A DNA stretch of 64,000 bases from Leptasterias polaris (lineage: Eukaryota > Echinodermata > Asteroidea > Forcipulatida > Asteriidae), in assembly GCA_037783415.1 (NCBI GenBank), contig JAZGTN010000074.1:372001-436000 (forward strand), written 5' to 3'. Shown here piece after piece: positions 9,805 to 20,075 of the stretch. How positions within the stretch are numbered: position 1 is the first letter of the stretch; every line of letters begins with the position of its first letter. The notes under the pieces are model-generated. The model did no database searches. It was not told the DNA's origin and was given only the letters and a program-made list of their open reading frames with translations. A program made the position numbers and the translations under genes.

Positions 9805-11251
9805 GTGTCAGCACTGGAGAAAGCAACCGCTCTCAACAAGCAATTTCAATCGGTTTTTACCAAAGAGGATTGTAGTAACATTCCAACAGTGACAAATAGG
9901 AAAACCCCCGAAATACCCCCAATTAAAATCACAACTTGCGGCATATTAAAGCTTCTAAAAGAACTGAAAATACAAAAAGCACCTGGACCTGACAACATCA
10001 CTCCAAAAATCTTAAAGGCGTATGCAGATAGTATTGCTCCTCTACTTCAACAGATCTACCAGAAGTCCTTGACTACTGGGGAACTATCTGATGATTGGGT
10101 CTCTCCTATATTCAAAAAGGGAAATCGTTCCGATCCAGCCAACTACCGACCTCTGACATCAATCCCCTGCAAACTACTTGAACATATAATCCATTCAAAC
10201 ATCATGAGCCATCTCGAACAGCATAACGTCCTTAATAACGAGCAGCATGGCTTTCGTAAGGGCCGATCATTCGAGACCCAACTAGCCCTGACTGTCAATG
10301 ACCTAGCCAAAATCTTGGACAGCAAAGGTCAAGCTGACGTAATAATCATGGACTTTAAAAAGGCGTTCGATCTTGTACCTCACCAAAGACTCCTAAAGAA
10401 ACTCATGCAAGCTGGAATTGCTGGACCACTTCATAAATGGGCCAGTAATTTCCTTACAAAAAGGTCTCAACAAGTCGTGCTAGAGGGAATTTCATCATCA
10501 TCTATTCAAGTTACATCAGGCGTGCCACAGGGTACAGTTCTTGGGCCATTACTATTTATTTTGTACCTAAACGATCTACCAGATGGGATAACTTCACAAG
10601 TGAGGCTCCTCGCTGACGACTGTATTTTATATCGTGAGATAAAAACCCCAGATGATAACCAAAAGCTACAGAACGACATCAACAAGCTTTGCAATTGGGA
10701 ATCGACCTGGCAGATGAAATTCAATGTCAGCAAATGTTATGCAATGCACATTACGCACACAAAAAAACCCACTCCAGTCAACATACACAATGAATGGAAA
10801 CCTGAGCTGGGCGAGTCACATTTCCAACATCACTTCTAAATCTTATCAAGTCCTGGGATTACTTCGTAGAAATCTATACAATTGCTCTACACATGTAAAG
10901 GAGACTGCCTATAAAACCTTGGTCAGACCCAAGCTCGAGTACTGCGCTAGTGTATGGGACCCGCACCATCAAGAACATAAAAATAGACTGGAAGCAGTAC
11001 AGCGTAGGGCAGCTAGATTTGTATGTAAAGACTCCCGTCGTAAGAGTAGCGTCTCCTCAATGATCAGTAGATTGCAATGGAAACCTTTGGAGGAACGTAG
11101 AGCAATCTCCAGGTTAACACTCCTATATAAATCTGTTCATCATAAAACTGCTATCGACACTGACCACTATCAACTCAAACCACAGGGAAACCAAACTCTC
11201 ACTACTAAGGAAATCTTCATCAATCTCGTTCACCCACCCTTCAACCAATAA
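9805..11251 (+). pseudogene. LINE (CR1-like) reverse transcriptase and C-terminal domain
   Basis: RT motifs occur in order: KAPGPDNITPKILK, ANYRPLTSIPCKLLEH, QHGFRKGRSFETQL, DFKKAFDLVPHQRL, SGVPQGTVLGPLLFILYLND, and the catalytic LADDC. The C-terminal domain follows in another frame from about 10724 (EYCASVWDPH, AVQRRAARFV). A second LINE of the same general type lies at 45680-47965 on the minus strand. Confidence 0.85.
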
Positions 11252-11471
11252 GGACTGTTACAAATTTTCCTTTGTCCCAAGAACCCTCGTTGAATGGAAC
11301 CGACTACCAGTATGTATAAGAGAAGCACCTTCAATAGACTCATTCAAGACTAGGCTAGATAAAATCCAAATGACCACTTTCATAAGGGGAGCTCACCACT
11401 AAATTGTGTCTACTTGGGGGATACCCAAGGAGTTTGTTGCAGTACTCGACAGATACAGATACAGATACAGA
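11252..11471 (+). mobile_element. 3' end of the CR1-like LINE with (ACAGAT)n tail
   Basis: After the broken ORF, a degraded C-terminus (GTTGAATGGAACCGACTACC) continues to a short 3' UTR ending in CAGATACAGATACAGATACA. CR1/L2-type elements end in such short microsatellites rather than poly-A. I place the 3' end of the element here. Confidence 0.65.
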
Positions 11472-12015
11472 AGGAGACCACGTCACCAACACGGCCGGAA
11501 CGAACAGTACGGCCGCGCATGCGTACGTCACCTGGAACGCTCAGTACGCCGGAACGTCGAGGACGTGACACCGGACATACTGATATTGTGTTTTATTCTT
11601 GGCGGAAATCATTCACGTTATAATACGAACAAGCACTAACAGAATTCATTATAACGACAGTAAATCTCCCTGGCGAATAAATAAATCGCCCGGGCGAAAT
11701 AGTAAATCGGAAAATGTTTTTTTGCCATGCTAAATACGTTTCCGTAGATGTACTAGTGAATTCTGGTGTCCCCCCCCCCAGAGAATCTGTCCCCCATGGG
11801 AAATTGATTCAAAAGAGGGCGCTATCAGACGCTATCAAAATGGCCGCCAAAATGGCCGCTATTTTTATATTTTAAAATTTGGAAACAGACAAAAATGTTT
11901 GTTTCTACTTGTGCGAGATTTATATCTTGTGATTTGTATCCCCATTCTGTATTCTAGAGTATTCCCATCAATTCTTCAACAAGGATTCTTGCACCGGATA
12001 GGTCATGCATCCCCC
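11472..12015. other. No gene seen
   Basis: The stretch holds a short C run (about 11769-11778) and words of the CAAAATGGCCGCC type that recur in other repeats of this window (about 360 and 13060). No coding or RNA signal was recognised. Confidence 0.5.
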
Positions 12016-12570
12016 ACAATAGACGCTTCAAAAAGTAGTATTAGCTCGGTATTGGGGACTTCATTCTAGAAGGAGACTCGCTTCCACATCAATGTTTCTG
12101 AATTTTTTGCAGTGTACCAGGCATTGAGGCACTTGCAGAGAACTGTCACAGGGAACGCTGTTTTTGTCAAATTAAAAAACTCAACAGTCAGTTCGTACAT
12201 AAACCGATATGGTGGAACTCAGTCACCACTCTTGTTTGCACTAGACAAAAAGTGACACAGTTCTCTCCACAGTTCACTATGTTAGGAGAATCAGGGTGGT
12301 TGCGCTGTCCAGAGAAAAAGTCCTCCATACATAACGGTCTCTCAACCAAGCAGTCATTCAAACGATCTTCCAGACACCCTCGGGCGTCAACAACGAATTC
12401 CCAATCATTTATGCTCGGAACGGAGATCCGGGCACTTTGAAGAACATTATTTGCTCATGCCTTTCCTCCAATCTCTCTCCTAGGAGTATTGACAAATGAC
12501 ACAGAGGGAATGCTGCGTGATCCTCATAGCCCCATTATGGCCATGCCAGCCCTGGTTACGTAGTGATCCT
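12016..12570 (+). pseudogene. DIRS-like retrotransposon relic (RNase H region and downstream)
   Basis: In one frame the DNA reads TIDAS, then HINVSEFFAVYQALRHL, then SSYINRYGGTQS. These match the RNase H of DIRS-group tyrosine-recombinase retroelements (DAS, HIN-LEL-AV, D/N-x-S/T-V-YIN-x-GGT-S). Downstream, in shifted frames, ECCVILIAPLWPCQPW is the conserved segment following RNase H in that group. There are many stops and frameshifts. Two direct copies of ATGGCCATGCCAGCCC lie at about 12539 and 12590. Only a fragment survives. Confidence 0.65.
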
Positions 12571-12944
12571 CATACATGTAGGTCGATTATGGCCATGCCA
12601 GCCCAGGTTGCAGATCCCTCATCTTGCTTGTTAAATTGATCACTATTGTTTTAGAACTTTAAGTATGGTAGAGCACAAAGGGACCAGGAGCTGGGCTTCC
12701 CGAAGCAGTCTTATTTCTTACCTTGCCCCAAATAGAGCACCTCCTTCTCTCGGTGCTAATCTAACCTGCATAAGTACGTTTATCAGGTATGAGACATGAA
12801 GTAGACTCTCCCGAATCAAAGGTGATTTGAGACTCCGCGAAGTTAAACCACAACCTCCTGCCCCAAAGAAGGATTGATCCTTGGATGGTTGGCACTCATG
12901 CAAAGAGAGTAGAGGTCGACTGACTGAGTGGTACTGGTTGGCTC
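12571..12944. other. No gene seen; possibly continuing DIRS relic
   Basis: Nothing is recognisable with confidence. The first 40 bases repeat the preceding ATGGCCATGCCAGCCC block. Confidence 0.4.
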
Positions 12945-13590
12945 TTGAGTTTTAAACTCACAAAACAATCATTCTATTGGATTCAACGTGCCACAAAACA
13001 TATGTTTTGACAGTTTGTGTGCATTTTTTTATTGTCTGGTTAGAAAGTATGGATTAAAATTTAAAATGGCGGCCATTTTTGACGCCATCTTGGTTTTATA
13101 TATAAACAATAATATTATGAGAACTAAAATCTCAAAATAATTATTCTATCGGATTCCTTGTGCTTCAAAACACAAAGAAACTTCTGTTTCTACAGCATGT
13201 CTGGTTGCATGACTATGATAAGATTCAAAAATGGCGGCTATTTTGGACGCCATCTTTGTTTTAGATACTTATTAGTTCTAAACTCTCAAAATATTGGTTC
13301 TATTGGATTCCTTGTGACTCTAAACCTATGTGTAGACACTTAATTTGTGTTTACAGCATGTCAAGTTGCAGTTATGAAATATTTGAAAATGGCCGCCATT
13401 TTGAACGCCATCTTGTTTTTAGATACTAATGAGTTTTAAAATCTCAAAATACTAATTCCATTGGATTCCTTGTGCCTCAAAACATATAATTCGACACTTT
13501 GTTTGTATTTATAGCATGTCTGGTTGCATAGTTATGATAAGGTTTGAAAATGGCGGCCATTTTGGACGCCATCTTGGATTTCGGAAAGAG
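12945..13590. repeat. Four tandem copies of a ~155-bp repeat
   Basis: Units begin near 12945, 13118, 13265 and 13425. Each has (C/T)TCAAAATA or CACAAAACA, ATTGGATTC, a segment like CATGTCTGGTTGCAT, and ends with ATGGC(G/C)GCCATTTT and ACGCCATCTTG. Copies differ by point changes and small indels, so the array is old. Short open frames in it are chance products. Confidence 0.8.
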
Positions 13591-14142
13591 CTCCAGGGGG
13601 ATTTTAGGGGACTTTTAGTATGTCATTCTAGGCACATTCCTGGACCTATCCTGAAAAAATCAGCTTGCTATGAGCTATATCCAGGTTTTGGCATTTATGG
13701 TCTAATGCTCTTGGACTATTAACTTGTAAAACCATAAAGAAGAATCAAACTATACTGGTAATGTAATGCTACAATCGAGTCGCAATATTTTTTTTAGTAC
13801 GAGGCCAAGAATGACTAATTCGGCTTGTTCCTTCATTGCACCGTCACGAGCCGGCCGGTTTTAGGTGGCCGTTGGGGACATCGTCGCTACTCTTTTATTC
13901 CCTTAAAAAAACGAAAAACACTTTATTTATTTTTTATTTTTTTTTCAATAATAGTTAGGGCCTATATTATCAGGTGACATCAGCGTCTTCTATTCGAAAA
14001 TCCAAAACATTGTTTTATTCCGTTCTTTTCAGATTACACTTTCATTTATAAACATTGAGTTTTGGGAACAGCAACCATCAGCAAGTTAGGACCATAAAAG
14101 ATCAGTCCCTTTAAGACCTGGTTTTATACTCTGTGTAGTCCA
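13591..14142. other. No gene seen
   Basis: AT-rich sequence with one AGGGCCTATATT word. A TATA-like TTTTATACTC lies at about 14121, just before the candidate exon at 14143. Confidence 0.4.
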
Positions 14143-14281
14143 ATGTATGCCATCAACAAGAGTGCCCAGTCAAGCATAATCATCATGTTGTCACTGACGC
14201 TGGTACGATCCGTTTACGTGATACATGTCTATATTCCGCAGTACAGACAAGTTAAGCAAAACACCAATCACTGGAATTATG
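14143..14281 (+). CDS. Candidate first exon of a small secreted peptide (unrecognised)
   Basis: ATG at 14143 opens 46 codons plus one base. A hydrophobic run (SSIIIMLSLTLVRSVYVI) looks like a signal sequence, and a basic, polar tail follows (QYRQVKQNTNHWNY). The exon ends at a perfect GTAAGT donor at 14282. The leftover G completes a GCT codon with the CT at the start of the exon at 17141, so phase is preserved. I recognise no family. An isolated chance pairing cannot be excluded. Confidence 0.3.
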
Positions 14282-14954
14282 GTAAGTTAACATCATTAAT
14301 GAATAATTATTTGTTTCGATCTGTGGACGTGTGGTGGAGTTAACTTCAAACCCAGTTTGATATCCATGAAGGATGTTATATTCAATCGACTGATTTGATT
14401 GGCAATGTTGGCAGCACTTCCTGCACAGAGTTATAATAATCAAGCATATGGTCGTATACAAACTCAATAGACTATCAAAGTGGTAGTCATTCAGCTACTA
14501 AGGCTCATGTTACTTTTACCTATTGCTATTTGCATCTGACAGATCGAGAATCGTGATGTCAAATTCGTTTTGAAATTCTGTATTTTGTAAAATCATCAAT
14601 CTTGCAAAAAGAAAGTTTGCACAAAAATATTGCGTTCAGGGGACAATTATTACGGTATTTGGTGCCCGGAGGAACCCCACCCTGATCCTCTCGCTTCAAA
14701 CGAAGCAAACCACGAAACCTTCATTCTAATGGTATCAAACCTGCTCGTGTCAGGGTAATTCCGTGACTGTTATCTCCAACGCATGTTACATTTCAAATGT
14801 TAAACTAATGATTTTGAAAATTATCTTTGAAAGATTTCTGTATGGAAAAATTCTGAAAGAGTGAACTGTCCAAATATTTGGCGGTAATGGCTTGCTGGTG
14901 CAACTGTTTTATCATGTTGAAGTACAAAACAAATAATTGTTTTTCTACCACCTG

Positions 14955-15044
14955 CCCCCCCCCCCCCCCCCCCAAACCCCAAATGAAAAGGTGTGTTACG
15001 CCACTGCATGAGGAGGAAGAGACCAGATTGGGGGGGGGGGGGGG
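14955..15044. repeat. Poly-C run followed by poly-G run
   Basis: A 19-base C run (14955-14973) and a 15-base G run (15030-15044) lie 56 bp apart in opposite sense, so they could pair as a hairpin or form G-quadruplexes. They are two of at least 13 long dG/dC tracts in this window. Confidence 0.9.
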
Positions 15045-15078
15045 CGGGGGGCGGGGGGAACCACGTAACCGCGTATTG

Positions 15079-15255
15079 AATAGACCTTATGCATTGACGT
15101 CACCAAGCCGCCATCTTAGAGGTAAACTGATGATGAAACAATGGAAACGCGCTGATTTGTACGCGCGGCGCACAAGACTGGCCAATGAGCATCTTCCTTT
15201 TGACCTCTAGGTGAGGGCGCCCTACTCAAATGACGTCATATGCATAAGGTCTATT
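15079..15255. mobile_element. MITE, 177 bp, TIR AATAGACCTTATGCAT
   Basis: The left end reads AATAGACCTTATGCATTGAC and the right end is its inverse with two extra bases (GTCATATGCATAAGGTCTATT). Both run into the palindrome TGACGTCA. The interior has no open frame of note. The boundaries may be one to four bases wider. Confidence 0.75.
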
Positions 15256-16590
15256 GAAAAACACTAGAGCCGTCTTAATTCAGTACAGGATGGCGGTGGG
15301 GGTTTTCTGAAAAGACACTAGGCAGGCAAAGACCAATTATAAAAACCGGACCCAATGTAAAACTGCTTGAAGCTGAAACTGAGCCCAGCGCAAAACAATG
15401 AGAAGCTAAATGAAAGTATAACTGGCCTACTATGCGCGCACACCCACACACTCGTGATTTTATACCAAAAACCATTAGTGGTATTATTTTTGTACATGTT
15501 CACACTGCACAGGCACAAACTCCGTTTGGGGGACATTTACACAATGGAACAAAGGTCCCCATTTCCCCATACGGGAAGTATTCAGCAAGGGGAATAATAG
15601 AACAAAGTCCCCACAACTGTGTGTACAAACGACTGTGTGTATGACCCTTTGGTTTTAACTTAAAGCAATCAGCATGGTATGTTGTACAGTATACACTATA
15701 AAAGCATGTCATTTATGCCATCGTGCCCATGTTGAACATCCATTACAGCCACCCAATGCACCAAACAGTGTTTTCTATACCAGCAAAAAAAAAACACGCT
15801 GATACCATGAAGTTGGGCACATTATCATTTTAGGTCAGTCAGGTTGAAATATACAAAAGTCCCAAGGCTGTGAACACAAAAGGTAGTACGTGCCATAAAC
15901 CAGGTAAATACATACAATGCCGCCCAAACTGCTTGGGCCACGTGACAATAAACATACCCCGGCCCTCCTTCAATGTTGTTAACCCCCAGCTGGAGCGCAG
16001 ACCGCGCAACTAGAGCCAACATTGAACGGGGCCAGGGGGGCGGGAACCAAACGGGATAAATGGCCGGGTCCCGGGATGGTTGCTCGATTTACTTGAATTC
16101 GACATGACAGAAGATGACGTTTGAAATGGTCGTCGTGTACTAACAATGAATAATAGAATCTGGTATAAGAGTTACTACTGGATATAGCCTGATATTAAAC
16201 AGAATGCTCTTTTGGGATCAAATGCACAAAAACATGTGAGCAAAGAATAGTTAATTTGTGGGATTATTAGATGAATTAATAGAAAATTAACCGGCGTTTG
16301 TAGTACTCCTACTCGAGTACTACTAGAATTGACTGGAGTACGGTTTTGATGGTACTCGTACTTGGCTTGCAACAAACTCCCCTCAAAGTCCATACTTCAT
16401 ACTTGACTGATATTGTACTCGACTCTGATTTTTAATGCTCGGGGTTCAAATATCACTTTCTTTTCCTGTTCCCAAGACGTGCGTTGATTCAAGGAATTTA
16501 GGAATAGGCCTACAGCTCTGGAAAGAGTAAAATTGAACTTGTTATGAAAAGACAAACACACACTGTCGTCTACTTATACCTCATTTTGCA

Positions 16591-16745
16591 TATATAAAAT
16601 TAGTAGGGTAGATGGCCTTAGCTTTCGATCCAAACTGGACCTTCTTCAGAGGCATTGACAAGGACAAACAAAAACATATCCATTTATAGCAAAAAGAGGA
16701 GCAAAGGATTAGGGGAAGGTATCCAGAAAAAAGCGGGAAGATTAT
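16591..16745. repeat. Dispersed repeat containing a CTGAAGAAGG...GAAAGC motif
   Basis: The segment from TATATAAAATTAGTAGGGTA to GGTATCCAGAAAAAA is also found at 57293-57440 (same strand) and, inverted, at about 57155-57266. On the minus strand it contains TCTGAAGAAGGTCCAGTTTG followed by GATCGAAAGC, a short stem-loop next to GAAA. Confidence 0.8.
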
Positions 16746-17140
16746 AGGCAATCAAAGTTATTAATTTACAGACAATGGTTGGCTAAGAACCAATCAGAGC
16801 ATTTTGCATATATAAATATATTTTTAATATAAAGTACTCGTACTCGTAGTCGCACTCTGAAATCCAAGAACTCAGTACTCGGACTTCAGAATAGTCAGAA
16901 TTTATTAGCATTTACCTAAATATGGAGAGCAACGTGATAAATACACGTTCAGTTTATGTTTTGTTGCTTGAAACTTGGAATGATGTACCGTTTCCTTTCT
17001 AAATATATAAATGATTGAACGTTACAGAATTTCCCAGAATTAATCAACTTTTTCATGGATCATTGTTTCCCAAATCTGACCTTTCACGGCACCAAATTCT
17101 TACATTTTAATTTGTTGTTTATTCCATTCACGCCATTCAG

Positions 17141-17349
17141 CTGTGAGTCAATTCAATGAAAATAGCAAACTGTGTCTGGTCAGTGGCAGCAGTATTGTCC
17201 TGACATCCATTATAGGAAAGTATTCCTGCCATCATTGCTCGGTATCACATAACGAGGATGATCAAGCCGCTATATTGGATACGGATCACCTAAAAAAACT
17301 CCAGCCTCATGCAGAAAATGTGTCCTTACTCGACAACTCTATTTGTTAA
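17141..17349 (+). CDS. Candidate second exon of the small secreted peptide
   Basis: The exon follows a pyrimidine-rich acceptor (TTCCATTCACGCCATTCAG) and reads V-S-Q-F-N-E-N-S-K-L-C onward for 68 codons to TAA at 17347. Four cysteines are present (KLCLV, YSCHHC, NSIC). Joined in phase with the exon at 14143 the protein would be about 115 residues. The intron would be 2,859 bp and hold the MITE at 15079. No family similarity is recognised. Confidence 0.3.
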
Positions 17350-19240
17350 GCTTCCCCCTCCCCTCCCCTCTCCCCTATCTCCGCCTTGGTTAATTGGAAA
17401 AATAAGCAGTAAATTGCATTCTCAAATGATCATAATTGTTTCAAAATAAGAATTCAAGCATTCATTTTTATTTTTAAGATGCGAAATCACTTAGCTTTAT
17501 ATTCAATAAGTTCTTTTCAAAAATGCAAATTCGTCATTCGAATTAGAAGAATATTTTCTTATAGATATTTCCACCAAAATGTTATTTTCGTTTTCGTCAA
17601 CGAGCAATCAATAGCAATCTGCACCATTGCTAAAAATAGAAGTTAAATACCCGGATGTCAGACAAACGTGTCAAATTTTACGAACATATGCGCACGTGTG
17701 TCCCCATGTTTAGTCGCGTGTTTTGACTATATACTAGTGCAGTGCGAAGTGGGAATTTAAAAATACAAATATTGAGAAATATATACAAACAAACTTATTA
17801 ACAATTTGCGATATAAACCAAATACGTTTTTAAAGTATACTTTGACTAAAACTTAATTTTGGTGTCTTTATTAATGTGTGTTTCTTGGTTTTTCTGTCAC
17901 GTAGTGTCATTGGTAGTAGTTTCGATAATTTACATTTGTTCTGACCTGATCTGAAAATGTTTTACGATCTCTGGCAAAAGGTTTGTAGGCTTTCTGACCG
18001 GACCCGAAAGTTCATAGAGCACAAACGTATATTGCTTACCATAACAAGGTTACCAGGAAAAATAGCATGTTACACTCTGTCCTTTGGTTTCCTGCTTATT
18101 TGTGCATAACTGGAAATTGTAAAGCTTGGTTGTATGCAAAATTGGTCGCGACTAAGGTCGCAGGCTCAAATTCAAACTTGTCTTCTCTCGCTCACTTCAT
18201 ATCAATTTTGTATACATATTGTATCCATGGAAATCAATTATCGTCTAATAAGAGTACAGCGTATGGGAGATCATTGGGTCTGGTAACTTTCATTGCAGAC
18301 GTTGTTCCTCTGTGATTGAGGTAGACAAACAAGAAAGCGACGCGGCCACATCGTGTACTCGGGAGGGGGGTGGGGCTTAGCTATCTAAGTAGAGCACAGG
18401 ATTGGGTTTCGACTCGTTACTCTGACGTTTTACAATTTTTTTAGATTAGCACCCGATTGATGTCAAATCAAGTCTTGAGTGAAATCGCAATTGATTCGAG
18501 AAAATCCGTTCCCCGAAATTTTGCGCTAAATAAAGCGTGCACGTTGTGGGATTAATTTGAGAGTGACTTGGTCTCCGCAGCTGTGTAACAAACATCATCC
18601 ACCATTTGGTGGGAATGAAAGGACGAGTCAGTCCTGCACCCCGCAGGCAATCTAATAATAATACGACTGTACAACTAATACTGGTACCATACCGTCAATG
18701 AAGTCAATGATTGAGTCATCTATGAGGACTTACTGACGCGGAACCATAGCGTGCTGCTGTTTACTTGATACATCTTCATTAGAGCAAATCCAGCAGCAGA
18801 TGGTAACGTGGATCAAGTCTCAATTTAGACTGTTCGCTTTCCATTCAATCCTAATGATTTACACTACTATCATGAAGAATACAACATCATGCCTTTTCTG
18901 TCTTGAAATGAACGTATTTCAGGAGTACAACTTAATAAACGAAATCACTCAAACTATAATTTGACTCTTTATATTAATTGTTTATTTTGTGTTTAGTTAT
19001 AGTCATATGTTTTTTAAGTTTTCTGCCCATCAATATTGTTGAAATTTGATCGGAAATTCTAGCCCGCATTTCTGACTTTTTGAACTTGTCTAGTGTTTTT
19101 ATTCAGCGTTGACGGCGCCCTCGCATAGTCCGAACCATTGCACCAAAATACGGACTGGTGAAGGTTTATCTTCGTCTATGCACTTACCAATTGTCTTGTT
19201 TGTATCGTTCAATATTTTCTAAACAATAACGTGTGTAAGT
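17350..19240. other. No gene seen
   Basis: A C-rich pyrimidine stretch (17351-17385) follows the candidate stop codon. The rest is unique-looking AT-rich DNA. Open frames up to 82 codons have no recognisable similarity and no supporting splice pattern. Confidence 0.45.
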
Positions 19241-19508
19241 TTGTACCATGCCGAGAAAATGTGCTTACGGTGGATTCCAGAAACAGCAAACGATTCCCGA
19301 GGTTACTTTTTATGCTTTTAGGCCCCTATTATATTTTATTTTTATTTTTTTATCATTATGTTTTGGGTTTGTTTTGTTTTTTCATTTTCCGAGGAATCTG
19401 GCGATGTCAAGGATTTCAAGTCGTCGAAAAAAATTGTTCGAGAGCTCAAAAGAATATTTTATTTTGTACACTCACGAATCATTTCGAAATAATTTCGAGA
19501 GCATAAAA

Positions 19509-19590
19509 TGATTTCAAGCACACATAGTGATTTCAAGCACACATAGTGATTTCAAGCACACATAGTGATTTCAAGCACACATAGTGATTT
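19509..19590. repeat. 20-bp tandem repeat, about four copies
   Basis: The unit GATTTCAAGCACACATAGT plus joining base is repeated with almost no variation, then grades into AT-rich GATTTCAAGAGCTCAAAAT. Similar clauses occur at about 45040-45190. Confidence 0.9.
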
Positions 19591-19715
19591 CAAGAGCTCA
19601 AAATAAACTATTATCAATCGAAATTATTTCAAGTATCAGAATGAAGATCAGGTTTAGGTTTTTAGGCACACTTGAAGTCAAAATAAGGGCCTGTCAAAGG
19701 TGAGCCTGACTTAGA

Positions 19716-19758
19716 GTGAGCCTGACTTAGAGATAGAAGATCTCTAAGTCAGGCTCAC
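19716..19758. repeat. Perfect 19-bp hairpin with 5-nt loop
   Basis: GTGAGCCTGACTTAGAGAT (19716-19734) is followed by AGAAG and then its exact complement (19740-19758). A direct copy of GTGAGCCTGACTTAGA precedes the left arm at 19700. No flanking duplication is clear. Confidence 0.85.
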
Positions 19759-20075
19759 TTAAAAAGGTCTGAAGCGTTTAATCAAAGTAAAACAAAACGG
19801 AACTAAACAGCTTTGTCTTTGTTCGCAAACACCTAGTGTCTAGTTGTGTTTGTAGATATTTACACTATACAATCATTTTCAAAAGGTGTTTTGTTTCGTT
19901 TCAGTCTCAACATCAGAACCCAGATAGTGAGGAGCAGCACGATGAACTCACCCAGGATCAGATTGAAGGTACGCACTGTCAACCGCGTTTCAATCCTAAC
20001 TTGTTCGCCATTCACGAAGCAACAAAACGACGACTGAATGGCAAAATGAAACGATGTAAAGGGTAAAGGTAAAAT

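Noticed and set aside
19248..19511. MPRKCAYGG start resembling a THAP zinc finger
   Set aside because: The second cysteine expected after YGG is phenylalanine, and the rest is a hydrophobic chance run with no later CxxH or AVPTIF-like motif.
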